38,333 bases of DNA. Origin: DASYQD01 sp036005845. Lineage in GTDB: Bacteria; Acidobacteriota; Thermoanaerobaculia; Multivoradales; JAIOJS01. A program made the position numbers and the translations under genes. The notes beneath the pieces are model-generated. The model searched no databases. It was not told the DNA's origin and saw only the letters and a list, made by a program, of their open reading frames with translations. Shown here one piece after another: positions 18,983-27,774 of the stretch; the first letter of the stretch is position 1; each line of letters starts with the position of its first letter. The stretch spans positions 1 through 38,333 of the forward strand of contig DASYQD010000170.1 of NCBI GenBank assembly GCA_036005845.1, in the 5' to 3' direction.

Positions 18983-19009
18983 ATAACACAGTTTTTTCGA
19001 CCCTGTCAA
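18980..19009 (-). promoter_or_regulatory. Predicted promoter of the TonB-receptor operon
   Basis: On the minus strand TTGACA (19009-19004), an 18-bp A-rich spacer and TATCGA (18985-18980). The layout matches the promoter at 8658-8687. The rest of the 242-bp divergent gap (18893-19134) shows only a possible extended -10 (TGGTAACAT, 19101-19109) for the plus-strand TPR operon. Confidence 0.5.
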
Positions 19010-19134
19010 GAGGGGAGACGAAGATCGAGGCCATCAACACCCCCCCGCCATCGGGCCCGCCAGAGGGGCCGCCAGGCTCCGGCCGGGGTAGACAAGCCGC
19101 TGGTAACATCGCCCATCGCGACGGCTCCCCTGCG

Positions 19135-21384
19135 ATGGTCCGACACCCGGTCCCTCCCCGTCTCGCGGCGACGCTCGCGCTCGCTGGCTGTCTCGCCGCC
19201 GGGCCGTCGACGGCGGCCGGCGTCGCGCCGCCGGAACCCGCCGCCGCATTGCGCGACGCCTTCGGCCAGGCCGAGCAGGCGTTGCGCGCCGGTGAGATGG
19301 AGCTCGCCGAGAGCCGCTATCGCACGGCCCTTCTCGAGGGCTGGCTGCTGAAGGGCGCGCTGGCGGTGGCCGCCGGCGACCTGCCCGCCGCACGGGCCGC
19401 GCTGCTCGACGCTTCCACCGCCGCGGTCGACACCCGGCGCGCGCTCTCGGCGCTCGCCGTCGTCCACCTGCGGCTGGGCGAGACCGACCAGGCGGTCGCG
19501 GCGCTGCACACCGTCTCGGCGCGGCATCGCGACGACGTGGCGACACGACGGTTGCTGGCGCAGGCGCTGGTGGCGGCCGGCCACCCGGAGCAGGCGGTGG
19601 CGGAGCTCGAAGAGATCCGCGCCACTTCGCCGCACGACGCCGAGCTCGCCTTCACCCTGGCGTCGGGCTACCTGCGCCTCGGGCGCGTCGACGCGGCCGA
19701 GCCGTTGTTCGCGGAGGTGCAGAAGGCGCGGCCGGCCGCAGCCACGCAGGTGCTCATCGGCCGCACCTACCGCGACTTCGGGCAGCAGCCGCGCGCCCGC
19801 GCCGCGCTGCAGCAGGCGCTGGCGATGGATCCCGCCGTGCGCCGCGCGCATTACTACCTCGGCACGCTGGCGCTGCTCGACGCGGACGGCGCGCGGCTCG
19901 ACGAGGCGATCGCCGAGCTGCGGCAGGAGCTGGCGCGCTATCCGGACGACCGCCCGGCGCTGCTCTATCTCGGCATGGCCCTCGTCGAGGCACAGCGTTA
20001 CGAGGAGGCGCTGCCGGCGCTCCTCGACGTGGACCGCGGCGAGCACGCGGAAGCGGAGGCGCTCTATTACCTCGGCCGCTGCCAGCTCGCGCTGGGCCGT
20101 GGGCCCGAGGCGGCGGCGACGCTGCGGCGCGCGCTGGCGCTGGTGCCGGTCGAGGGCGTCGACCCGCGCCGCGTGCAGGGCATCGAGTACCAGCTGGCGC
20201 TGGCGTTGCGGCGCCAGGGCAACGAGAGCGAAGCTGCGGCGCACTTCGCCGCGGCGGCAAAGCTCTCCTCGTCACTCGCCGAGCGCTCGCAGGCGCGCCT
20301 CGCCCGCTATCTCAGCGACAAGGCCGAGCCGCCGGAGATGACGGAGAGCGCGCAGCTCGCCCTGTCGGCGCTCACCGCCACGTCGTTCGACACCTGGCCG
20401 TCGCCGCGGCGTGACGCGCTGCGGCGCGAGGTCGACGACCTGCTGGCGCGCAGCTACCTGAACCTCGGCGTCATGCAGCTCCAGGCCGGCGAGCCGGCGC
20501 GCGCCGTTGAGCTGTTGCAGCCGGCGGTGCAGCTCGCGGCCGATCTCGCCGGCGTGCAGCGCGCGCTCGGCGTCGCCGCCTTCAACGCGCACCAGTTCGA
20601 GACGGCGATCCCACCGCTGTCGGCTGCCTTAGCGCGCGAGCCGCAGGACGGCGAGCTGCGCCGCCTGCTGGCGATGGCACGCCTGGAGACCGGTGCCTAT
20701 GACGCGGCGGCCAAGCTGCTCGCCGACGACCCGCAGCGCGCCGGCGATCCGGCGCTGCAGTACGCCTATGCCATGGCGCTGGTGCGCAGCGGACAGCCGG
20801 CGCGCGCCGGTGACGTCTTCGCCGAGCTGTTGCGCGACCATGCGGAGTGGCCGGAGCTGCACGTGCTGCTCGGTCAGGCGCACGCGGCGGAGTCGGACTA
20901 CGAGGCGGCGATCGCCTCGCTGCGGTACGCCCTGACGCTGTCGCCGGCGGTGGCCGAGGCGCACCTGACGCTGGGCTCGATCTATCTGCGGCAGGGCAAG
21001 CTCGCGGAGGCGGAGACCGAGCTGCGCGCCGAGCTCGTCGACCACGCCGACGACGTGCAGGCGCGCTACCAGCTCGCCAACGTGCTGGCGCTCGAAGACA
21101 AGGGCGACGAGGCGGTGCTGTTGCTCACCACGGTGCTCGAGCGCTCACCCAACTTCGCCGACGGGCGCTACCTGCTCGGCAAGGTGCTGCTGGCGCGCGG
21201 CGACGCGCAGGCGGCGGCGGCGACGCTCGAAGCCGCCGCGCAGCTCGCGCCCGCCGACGCCAACGTGCGCTACCAGCTCGCGCAGGCGTATCAGAAGCTC
21301 GGGCAGACCGAGCTCGCTGACAAGGCGTTCGCGGCCTATCGCGAGCTCAAGCGCGGCAGCAGCGGCCACGGAGCGTCGCCGTGA
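19135..21384 (+). CDS. TPR-repeat lipoprotein (first of TPR-TPR-CRTAC1 operon)
   Basis: A 749-residue exported protein made almost entirely of TPR helices. The leader ends in lipobox LAGC (Cys19). Repeats begin near residue 45 and run to the end, with well-formed units such as ATQVLIGRTYRDFGQQPRARAALQQAL (in part), PALLYLGMALVEAQRYEEAL, LLGQAHAAESDYEAAIASL and HLTLGSIYLRQGKLAEAETEL. No catalytic motif is visible. The stop overlaps the next TPR gene by 4 bp (GTGA). The gene is divergent from the TonB receptor, sharing a 242-bp control region. A scaffold role at the outer or inner membrane for a complex with the next two proteins is my inference. Confidence 0.88.
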   Translation: MVRHPVPPRLAATLALAGCLAAGPSTAAGVAPPEPAAALRDAFGQAEQALRAGEMELAESRYRTALLEGWLLKGALAVAAGDLPAARAALLDASTAAVDTRRALSALAVVHLRLGETDQAVAALHTVSARHRDDVATRRLLAQALVAAGHPEQAVAELEEIRATSPHDAELAFTLASGYLRLGRVDAAEPLFAEVQKARPAAATQVLIGRTYRDFGQQPRARAALQQALAMDPAVRRAHYYLGTLALLDADGARLDEAIAELRQELARYPDDRPALLYLGMALVEAQRYEEALPALLDVDRGEHAEAEALYYLGRCQLALGRGPEAAATLRRALALVPVEGVDPRRVQGIEYQLALALRRQGNESEAAAHFAAAAKLSSSLAERSQARLARYLSDKAEPPEMTESAQLALSALTATSFDTWPSPRRDALRREVDDLLARSYLNLGVMQLQAGEPARAVELLQPAVQLAADLAGVQRALGVAAFNAHQFETAIPPLSAALAREPQDGELRRLLAMARLETGAYDAAAKLLADDPQRAGDPALQYAYAMALVRSGQPARAGDVFAELLRDHAEWPELHVLLGQAHAAESDYEAAIASLRYALTLSPAVAEAHLTLGSIYLRQGKLAEAETELRAELVDHADDVQARYQLANVLALEDKGDEAVLLLTTVLERSPNFADGRYLLGKVLLARGDAQAAAATLEAAAQLAPADANVRYQLAQAYQKLGQTELADKAFAAYRELKRGSSGHGASP

Positions 21385-22289
21385 GACGGTGGCGTTCCTT
21401 CGTCGCCGTCGCCTCGCTCGCGCTGCTCGCGATCGCGCCGCGGCCAGCGCCGGGCGCGGCGATGGCGCCGCCGGGCGAGGCCGACGAGCTGCGCGCCGCG
21501 ATCGCGCGCGGCTCCGTGCACGCGCTGCTCGACATCGGCGAGCGCCGCGCCCAGCGCGGCGATCTGCAGGGCGCAGCCGAGCCGCTGCGCCGCGCGCTCG
21601 CCCTGGCGCCCAACTCCGAGCGCGCGCTTGCCGCCTACGCGCGCACCGCCATCGCCGCGCGGGCGCCGGGCTCGGCGCTCCTCGCGCTCGAGCCGCTGGC
21701 GCGCATGCACCCGACGGTCGTCGACTACTCGTATCTGCTGGGCGTGGCGTGGATGCAGATCGGGGACATGAGCTCGGCGCTGCCGGCGCTGGAGCACGCG
21801 CGCACTCTCGACCCCAACCGCGAGCTCACCCTCGCTGCGCTCGGCATCGGGCTCACCCAGCTCAAGCGCTTCGCCGATGCGAAGGACGTCTTGCAGCAGG
21901 CGCTGCGCCTCCAGCCCGACGACGCGGAGGCGATCGCCGTGCTCGCCGAGGCGGAGGAAGGGCTCGGCGAGCACGCCGCGGCGGAGGCGCACGCGCGCCG
22001 CGCGCTTGCCGGCATGCCCGGCCACGCCACCGCGCTCTTGGTGATCGGCCTCGTCCGCATGCAGGAGCAGCGCTACGCCGAGGCGCGCACCGCCTTCGAG
22101 CAGGCGCTCGCGGCGCGGCCCGACTCCGCGAAGACGCACTACCAGCTCAGCCTCGCCTGCGCGCGGCTGGGCGACCGCGAGTGCTCGGCGCGGCAGGTCG
22201 AGCTCTACAACCAGGCGCTGAAAGCCGTCGAGGACCGCCTCGCCGCGATGCGCACGCAGTCGCTCGAGGGCGGCGAGGCGAAGCCGTGA
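21381..22289 (+). CDS. Exported TPR-repeat protein
   Basis: A 302-residue protein with an N-terminal signal peptide (RRWRSFVAVASLALLAIAPRPAPGAA) and about five TPR units, for example GDLQGAAEPLRRALALAPNS, DMSSALPALEHARTLDPNRE, KRFADAKDVLQQALRLQPDD and QRYAEARTAFEQALAARPDS. It starts at GTG 21381 inside the stop of the preceding TPR gene and its stop overlaps the CRTAC1 start, so all three products are probably made in fixed ratio. No enzymatic motif. Probably periplasmic. Confidence 0.86.
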   Translation: MRRWRSFVAVASLALLAIAPRPAPGAAMAPPGEADELRAAIARGSVHALLDIGERRAQRGDLQGAAEPLRRALALAPNSERALAAYARTAIAARAPGSALLALEPLARMHPTVVDYSYLLGVAWMQIGDMSSALPALEHARTLDPNRELTLAALGIGLTQLKRFADAKDVLQQALRLQPDDAEAIAVLAEAEEGLGEHAAAEAHARRALAGMPGHATALLVIGLVRMQEQRYAEARTAFEQALAARPDSAKTHYQLSLACARLGDRECSARQVELYNQALKAVEDRLAAMRTQSLEGGEAKP

Positions 22290-23965
22290 ATCCGCTGTCG
22301 CGCTCCGCGGTCGCAGTCATTGCCGCGTTCTTCACCGCGGTCGCGGCGAATGCCGACGCCGGCCTCTTCCGCGACGTCACCGCCGAAGCCGGCATCACCT
22401 TCCGCCATCAGTCGGCGCCGGAGAAGAAGTACATCGTCGAATCGATGGGCGGCGGCGTCGCCCTCATCGACTACGACGGCGACGGCCTGCTCGACATCTA
22501 CTTCGTCAACTCGCTCACCGTCGACACCGCCAGCCAGCCGGAGACGGCACCCAGCGCGCTCTACCGCAACCTCGGCGATGGGCGCTTCGTCGACGTCGCC
22601 AAGGCGGCGGGCGTCGCCTACCCCGGCTGGGGGATGGGCGCCTGCGTGGCCGACGTCGACGGCGACGGCTGGCAGGACCTCTACGTCACCGCTCTCGGCC
22701 CCAACCACCTCTACCGGAACCGCGGCGACGGCACCTTCGCCGACGTCACCGCGGAAGCGGGCGTCGCGGGCGGCGGCTGGTCCACCGGCTGCGGCTTCGC
22801 CGACTACGACCGCGACGGCGACCTCGACCTCTACGTCAGCCGCTACGTCAAGATCGACCTCGCGCAGCTTCCCGAGTTCGGCAAGGACAAGACCTGCCAG
22901 TTTCGCGGCGTTGCCGTGCAGTGCGGCCCGCGCGGGCTGCCGGGCAGCGACGACTTCTTCTATCGCAACGACGGCAACGGACACTTCACCGACGCCGGTA
23001 AGCAGGTGGGCGCCACCGACCCCGATGGCCGCTACGGGCTCGGCGTCGCCTGGCTCGACGCCGACGGCGACGGCTGGCTCGACCTCTTCGTCGCCAACGA
23101 CGCCGGCCCCAACTTCCTCTTCCACAACAAGCACGACGGCACCTTCGCCGAGGAGGCGTTCCCGATGGGCGTCGCCGTCTCCGAGGACGGCTCCGAGCAG
23201 GGCTGCATGGGCGTGGCGGTGGGCGACTACGACAACAGCGGGCGCCAGAGCCTCTTCGTCACCAACTTCGCCGAGGAGTACAACGCCCTCTACCACAACG
23301 ACGGCGCCTACTTCACCGACGTCTCGTTCCGCAGCAAGACGGCGCCGTCCAGCCTGCCTTACGTGGGTTGGGGCACGACGTTCCTCGACTTCGACAACGA
23401 CGGCTGGCTCGACCTGATCGCCGTCAACGGCCACGTCTACCCGCAGCTCGACCAGGCACGGCTCGGCGCCTCCGCGCCCTACCGCCAGCGCAAGCTGCTG
23501 TACAGGAACCGCGGCGACGGCACCTTCGACGAGGTGACGGCGAGCGTGGCGTCGCTGCTGATGGAAGACCGCGTCAGCCGCGGCCTGGCGCTGGGCGACC
23601 TCGACGGCGACGGCCGCCTCGACCTGGTGATCAACGACCTCGACGGCAGCCCGCAGCTGCTGATGAACCAGCTCGTCTCGACTGGCAACTGGCTGCGCGT
23701 GCGGGCGTACGGCGGGGCCGGTGGCAGCGATGCGCTCGGCGCCGTGATCGCCGCGCGCGCCGGCGGCCGCGAGCAGACGCGGCTGGTGCGCAGCGGCACC
23801 AGCTACATCTCGCAGGACGACATGGCGCAGCACTTCGGCCTCGCCGGCGCCGCGCAGGTGGAGCGCGTCGAGGTGCGCTGGCCCGACGGCAGGAAGACGG
23901 TGCTCGGCGAGCTGCCGGCGAACCGCGTCATCGTCGTCGGCACGCCGGGAGGCGGACCACGCTAG
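22286..23965 (+). CDS. CRTAC1-family protein: FG-GAP/VCBS propeller with ASPIC/UnbV domain
   Basis: A 559-residue secreted protein starting at GTG 22286 (4-bp overlap) with signal peptide MNPLSRSAVAVIAAFFTAV...ADA. Seven Ca-binding-loop repeats are visible: DYDGDGLLDIYFVN, DVDGDGWQDLYVT, DYDRDGDLDLYVS, DADGDGWLDLFVAND, DYDNSGRQSLFVTN, DFDNDGWLDLIAVNG and DLDGDGRLDLVINDLDG, spaced to form a beta-propeller. The C-terminal ASPIC/UnbV domain ends with ERVEVRWPDGRKTVLGELPANRVIVV. Such proteins are common in Acidobacteriota and other environmental bacteria; their function is poorly known, with carbohydrate or surface binding often proposed. A pair of TPR partners upstream and a TonB receptor across the gap suggest an envelope complex. 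Confidence 0.9.
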   Translation: MNPLSRSAVAVIAAFFTAVAANADAGLFRDVTAEAGITFRHQSAPEKKYIVESMGGGVALIDYDGDGLLDIYFVNSLTVDTASQPETAPSALYRNLGDGRFVDVAKAAGVAYPGWGMGACVADVDGDGWQDLYVTALGPNHLYRNRGDGTFADVTAEAGVAGGGWSTGCGFADYDRDGDLDLYVSRYVKIDLAQLPEFGKDKTCQFRGVAVQCGPRGLPGSDDFFYRNDGNGHFTDAGKQVGATDPDGRYGLGVAWLDADGDGWLDLFVANDAGPNFLFHNKHDGTFAEEAFPMGVAVSEDGSEQGCMGVAVGDYDNSGRQSLFVTNFAEEYNALYHNDGAYFTDVSFRSKTAPSSLPYVGWGTTFLDFDNDGWLDLIAVNGHVYPQLDQARLGASAPYRQRKLLYRNRGDGTFDEVTASVASLLMEDRVSRGLALGDLDGDGRLDLVINDLDGSPQLLMNQLVSTGNWLRVRAYGGAGGSDALGAVIAARAGGREQTRLVRSGTSYISQDDMAQHFGLAGAAQVERVEVRWPDGRKTVLGELPANRVIVVGTPGGGPR

Positions 23966-24008
23966 CGCGCGGCCGCATAGCACGTCACTTGCAGCGCCGC
24001 ACCGGACG

Positions 24009-25109
24009 ATGAGCCTCCACGACGAGATCCACGAGCAGCCTGCGGTGCTGGCGCGCCTGCTGGCTGCCCAAGCCGAGCCGGTGCGCGAGATCGCCCGCGC
24101 CGTCCGCGAGCACGACGTGCGCTGGGTCCTGCTCGCCGCGCGCGGCACTTCCGACAACGCCGGCCTCTACGCGCAATACGTCTGGGGCAGCCGCAACCGC
24201 CTCGCGGTGGCGATGGCGACGCCGTCGCTGTTCACCCACTACGGCACGCCGCCGCGCCTCGACGGCGCGCTCGTCGTCGGCGTCTCGCAGTCGGGGCAGT
24301 CGCCCGACATCGTCGGCGTGCTCGCCGAGGCGCGACGGCAGGGCGCGCCGACGCTGGCGATCACCAACGAGCCGGAGTCCAACCTGGCGCGCGAGGCGAC
24401 GTGGGTGCTGCCCACGGGCGCCGGCCCCGAGCGGGCGGTGGCCGCCACCAAGACTTACACGACACAGCTGCTCGCGGTGGCGATGCTGTCCGCGGCGCTG
24501 AGCGATGCGCAGACGAACGGCACCGCGCCGCAAGGCAACGACGCCGCGCGAAGCGGCGCGCAAGCGAGCGGCGACGACGCGAGCGCCGCGCTGCACACTG
24601 TCCCCGCCGCGCTCGCCGCCGCGCTGGCCCTCGACGACGCCATCGCCGTCGCCGCCGCGCGCTACCGCGAGATGGCGCGCTGCGTGGTGCTCGGCCGGGG
24701 CTTCCACTACGCGACGGCGTGCGAGTGGGCGCTCAAGCTCGAGGAGCTCACCTACGCCGTCGCCGAGCCCTACTCCACCGCCGACTTCCGCCACGGCCCG
24801 CTCGCCATCGTCGGCGCCGGCTTCCCGGTGCTTGCCGCGGTGCCCAGCGGCGCCGTCTTCGACGACGTGCTCGCGCTCTTGACCAAGGTCGTGCGCGAGC
24901 GCGGCGCCGACCTCGTCGTCATCTCCGACCGCGACGAGGCGCTGTCGCTCGCCCGCACGCCGCTGCGCCTCGCCGCCTCGCTGCCCGAGTGGCTGCGCCC
25001 GATCGCCGACGTCGTCCCAGCGCAGCTCTTCTGCTACCACCTCGCCCGCGCCATGGGTCGCGACACCGAAGCCCCGCGCGGGCTGAGCAAGGTGACGCGG
25101 ACCTGGTAG
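24009..25109 (+). CDS. SIS-domain aminosugar isomerase/deaminase (NagB-II-like)
   Basis: A 366-residue cytoplasmic protein with two SIS domains, resembling the isomerase half of GlmS without the glutaminase domain. Motifs: EIHEQP near the start, ARGTSDNAGLYAQY, SQSGQSPDIVGVL, ERAVAATKTYTTQL and EPYSTADFRHGPLAIV. This set fits the GlcN6P deaminase (NagB-II/AgaS-like) group, which converts glucosamine-6-P to fructose-6-P plus ammonia. An Ala/Gly/Ser/Asp-rich insertion of about 30 residues (around 165-195) separates the two domains and is not typical. It lies 43 nt after the CRTAC1 gene, so cotranscription is possible. It would supply the last step for glucosamine released by the GH2 enzyme; this link is inference. 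Confidence 0.82.
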   Translation: MSLHDEIHEQPAVLARLLAAQAEPVREIARAVREHDVRWVLLAARGTSDNAGLYAQYVWGSRNRLAVAMATPSLFTHYGTPPRLDGALVVGVSQSGQSPDIVGVLAEARRQGAPTLAITNEPESNLAREATWVLPTGAGPERAVAATKTYTTQLLAVAMLSAALSDAQTNGTAPQGNDAARSGAQASGDDASAALHTVPAALAAALALDDAIAVAAARYREMARCVVLGRGFHYATACEWALKLEELTYAVAEPYSTADFRHGPLAIVGAGFPVLAAVPSGAVFDDVLALLTKVVRERGADLVVISDRDEALSLARTPLRLAASLPEWLRPIADVVPAQLFCYHLARAMGRDTEAPRGLSKVTRTW

Positions 25110-25943
25110 CTACTCGCCGCCCGGACCTTTGCGCTGCACCTCGCCCGTCATCGGCACGAAGCGCACCGGCGCCACGGTGCGCTGCACGATGCCCTGCGGC
25201 GTCTTGGTGATCAGCTTCAGGTCCTGCAGGTAGGAGCCCACCGGCACCACCATGCGGCCGCCCATCTTGAGCTGGTCGATGAGCGGCTGCGGAATCTTCG
25301 GCGGCGCGGCGGTCAAGATGATGGCGTCGAAGGGCTGCTCCTCGGGCCAGCCCTGGTAGCCGTCGCCGACCCTGGTGTGCACGTTCTGGTAGCCGAGCTG
25401 CTGCAGCGTGCTCTTCGCCTGCTTGCCGAGCTGGTCGATGATTTCGATGGTGTAGACCTCGCCCGCCACCCGCGACAGCACCGCCGCGTGGTAGCCCGAG
25501 CCGGTGCCGATCTCGAGCACCTTGTCGTTGGGGCCGAGGTCGAGGAGCTGCGTCATCAGGGCCACGATGTAGGGCTGCGAGATCGTCTGCCCCCAGCCGA
25601 TCGGCAGCGGCGAGTCGCTGTAGGCCTCGTCGCGGTGCTCCTCGGGAACGAAGAGGTGGCGCGGCACCGACTCCATGGCGCGCAGCACCGCGGGCTGCTC
25701 CACGCCGCGGTCGCGGATCTGCAGCTCGACCATGTCGCGCCGCGGCCCCGCCCACGGATCGCCGCCCGATGGATTGGACTGGTTCGCCTGCACTTGGTTG
25801 GCCTGCCCTTGGTTGGCCTGAACGTTCCTCTGCGGCGGGCTGGTGCGGAGCTGGTTCGGCCGCTGCGCGCCGGCGCTCGGCAGAGCCGCGGCCGCGGCGA
25901 GCAGCGCAGCGAGCGCCACGCAGCGGGCCGTCGACCGGTTCAC
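25110..25943 (-). CDS. pcm: Secreted protein-L-isoaspartate O-methyltransferase
   Basis: A 277-residue enzyme that would methylate L-isoaspartyl residues in damaged proteins using S-adenosylmethionine. Catalytic-region motif GWGQTISQPYIVALMT (Ser122) and SAM motif KVLEIGTGSGYHAAVL are intact, with EYTIEI-like post-motif (VYTIEIIDQL). The start is GTG 25943, overlapping the amidohydrolase stop by 4 bp. Unusually, a signal peptide (NRSTARCVALAALLAAAAALPSAGA) and a Gln/Ala/Asn repeat linker (about 38-58) precede the methyltransferase domain, so the protein should be exported. Pcm homologues with leaders are known, but how SAM reaches that compartment is unclear. Its stop codon abuts that of the convergent SIS gene. 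Confidence 0.9.
   Translation of the reverse strand: MNRSTARCVALAALLAAAAALPSAGAQRPNQLRTSPPQRNVQANQGQANQVQANQSNPSGGDPWAGPRRDMVELQIRDRGVEQPAVLRAMESVPRHLFVPEEHRDEAYSDSPLPIGWGQTISQPYIVALMTQLLDLGPNDKVLEIGTGSGYHAAVLSRVAGEVYTIEIIDQLGKQAKSTLQQLGYQNVHTRVGDGYQGWPEEQPFDAIILTAAPPKIPQPLIDQLKMGGRMVVPVGSYLQDLKLITKTPQGIVQRTVAPVRFVPMTGEVQRKGPGGE
25778..25820 (-). repeat. 15-bp repeats coding for a Q-A-N linker
   Basis: Three 15-bp-spaced copies of a CTTGGTTGGCCTG-like unit (first copy diverged: ACTGGTTCGCCTG) lie in the pcm linker, encoding QANQ-type repeats. The last two copies are identical over 13 bp. Such repeats can change in number by slippage. Confidence 0.7.
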
Positions 25944-27625
25944 GACGCGCCCTCGCGGCGGTAGACGACGCGGCCGTCCACTACGGTCAAGTCTACGCCC
26001 GCCCGCGGGATCTCCCGCGCTTCGATCGTCATCGGGTCGTGCTCCCAGACCACGAGGTCGGCGCGCTTGCCGGTCTCGAGCGTCCCCACCTGGTCGTCGA
26101 GGAAGAGCGACCAGGCGGCGTCGCGGGTGAAGCCGCGGAGCGCCTCTTCGCGCGTCAGCCGCTGGTCGGGCAGCCAGCCGCCGGGCGGCTTGCCGTCGAG
26201 GTCCTGGCGCGTCACCGCCGCGTAGAGGCCGAGCCGCGGATCGGGCCTCTCCACCGGGAAGTCGCTGCCCAGCGCCAGGTGCGCGCCGGAGTTGATCGCC
26301 GTGCGCCACGGATAGGCGCGATCGAGCCGCGACGCGCCGAGGCGGTCGGGCGCCCACGGCATGTCGGAAGTAGCGTGCGTCGGCTGCATCGAGGCGATGA
26401 TGCCGAGCTTTCCCATCCGCTCGAGGTCCTGCCGCCGCACGATCTGCACGTGCTCGATGCGCCAGCGCAGCTCGGGGTGCGGCTCGCCGCCGAGCGCCGC
26501 GTCGAGCGCGTCGAGCGCGATCAGGTTGCCGCGGTCGCCGATGGCGTGGATCGCCACTTGGTAGCCCTTGTCGCGCGCCAGACGCGCCACGCGCTCGAGC
26601 TCGGCGCCGGGCGTGACGACGAGGCCGAAGTTGCCGGGATCGTCGGCGTACGCCTCGATCAGCGCCGCGCCGCGCGAGCCGAGCGCGCCGTCGGCGTAGA
26701 GCTTGACGCCGCGCAGGGTGAGGAAGGCGTCGTCGCTGCGCCACGGGCCGCCGGCGAGCCACTCGGGAAGATGCGAATCGCTGCCGCTCCAGAAAGCGGC
26801 GACGCGCACCGGCAGCTCCGCGTGCTGCTGCAGGTCGCGGTAGGCCGCCGCGGACTCGGCGCCGATGCCCATGTCGGTGACGGTGGTGAGACCGAGCGCG
26901 GCGCAGGCCCGCCCCGCCGCGACCAGGCGCGCGCGGCGCTCGGCGACGCTCGGCGGCGGCACGCGCTCTTCGTAGACGCCCTCGGCGTTGTCGACGAGCA
27001 CGCCGGTGGGAGCGCCGCTCGCATCGCGCAGAATGCGGCCGCCCGTCGGATCGGGGTCGGCCGCCGTGAGTCGCACGGCGCGCATCCCGGCCGCGTTGAG
27101 CAGCGCGGCGTGGCCGTCTACGCGCTCGAGCCACACCGGATGATCGGGCACCGCGGCGCTGAGCGGCCCGTGCACCGGGAACGACTTGTCGGGCCAGCGG
27201 TTCTGGTCCCAACCGCGCCCGCGCACCCAGGCTCCCGCCGGCGCCTTCGCCGCGGCGGCGGCGACGCGGCGCACCACCTCTTCGTAGCTGTCGATGCCGC
27301 TGAGGTCGACCTGCGCGAGAGCGGCGCCGAGGCCCTCGAGATGAGAGTGCGCGTCGATCAACCCCGGCGTCACGGCGCGGCCGTGCAGCTCGACGACCTC
27401 GGTCTTCGGGCCGACGAAGGGCTGCACGCCGGCGTCGGGGCCGAGGTAGACGATGCGGGCGCCGCGCACAGCGAGGCTGCCCTCGACCGCACCCGCCGCG
27501 CTCACCGGATAGAGCGTGCCGTGACGCAGCACGAGGTCGGCCGCGTCCTGCGACGCGGACGCCGCGCCGGCGGCGATCGTGGCCGTCGCGGTGGTCAGCA
27601 GCACCGCTGCGATCTTCCTCAGCAC
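25940..27625 (-). CDS. YtcJ/NfdA-type metal-dependent amidohydrolase, exported
   Basis: A 561-residue amidohydrolase-superfamily hydrolase. Metal-binding and active-site motifs: GLIDAHSHLEG (HxH), GVKLYADGALGSRGAAL, IHAIGDRGN, RIEHVQIV and ALGSDFPVE. The C-terminus (LETGKRADLVVWEHDP...VVDGRVVYRR) is the usual composite beta domain. Proteins of this group hydrolyse C-N bonds of N-substituted substrates; the natural substrate here is unknown. I chose GTG 27625 because it opens a normal signal peptide (LRKIAAVLLTTATATIAAGAASA); ATG 27733 would put 36 mostly basic residues before it. Neither start has a strong Shine-Dalgarno. Coupled to pcm by a 4-bp GTGA overlap. Confidence 0.86.
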   Translation of the reverse strand: MLRKIAAVLLTTATATIAAGAASASQDAADLVLRHGTLYPVSAAGAVEGSLAVRGARIVYLGPDAGVQPFVGPKTEVVELHGRAVTPGLIDAHSHLEGLGAALAQVDLSGIDSYEEVVRRVAAAAAKAPAGAWVRGRGWDQNRWPDKSFPVHGPLSAAVPDHPVWLERVDGHAALLNAAGMRAVRLTAADPDPTGGRILRDASGAPTGVLVDNAEGVYEERVPPPSVAERRARLVAAGRACAALGLTTVTDMGIGAESAAAYRDLQQHAELPVRVAAFWSGSDSHLPEWLAGGPWRSDDAFLTLRGVKLYADGALGSRGAALIEAYADDPGNFGLVVTPGAELERVARLARDKGYQVAIHAIGDRGNLIALDALDAALGGEPHPELRWRIEHVQIVRRQDLERMGKLGIIASMQPTHATSDMPWAPDRLGASRLDRAYPWRTAINSGAHLALGSDFPVERPDPRLGLYAAVTRQDLDGKPPGGWLPDQRLTREEALRGFTRDAAWSLFLDDQVGTLETGKRADLVVWEHDPMTIEAREIPRAGVDLTVVDGRVVYRREGAS

Positions 27626-27774
27626 CTTGATTCGATTGCCTTTCGGGTTTCGCCGCGCGGCTTCGTGCCGGCGGCGGCGCGGTTGGACGCGCGATTCTCG
27701 CAGGGGTGGTTTGCAACCGGCAAGCCCGCGCATCCTAACTAGCGTGCTTCACAGCGGATGACGCGCGGGAAGCG

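Noticed and set aside
19086..19109. A sigma-70 promoter for the TPR operon (TAGACA ... TAACAT)
   Set aside because: The spacing between the boxes is only 9 bp; at most TGGTAACAT could be an extended -10, which is too weak to list.
14603..19351. A 1582-codon open frame on the plus strand
   Set aside because: It lies antisense to the GH3 and TonB-receptor genes; its translation is low-complexity Val/Ala/Arg/Gly/Asp text with no domain. It results from high GC.
25944..27716. A long fused frame joining the amidohydrolase region to pcm
   Set aside because: It is the wrong phase of the amidohydrolase gene, whose HxH and other motifs are in the other frame. Pcm starts at GTG 25943.
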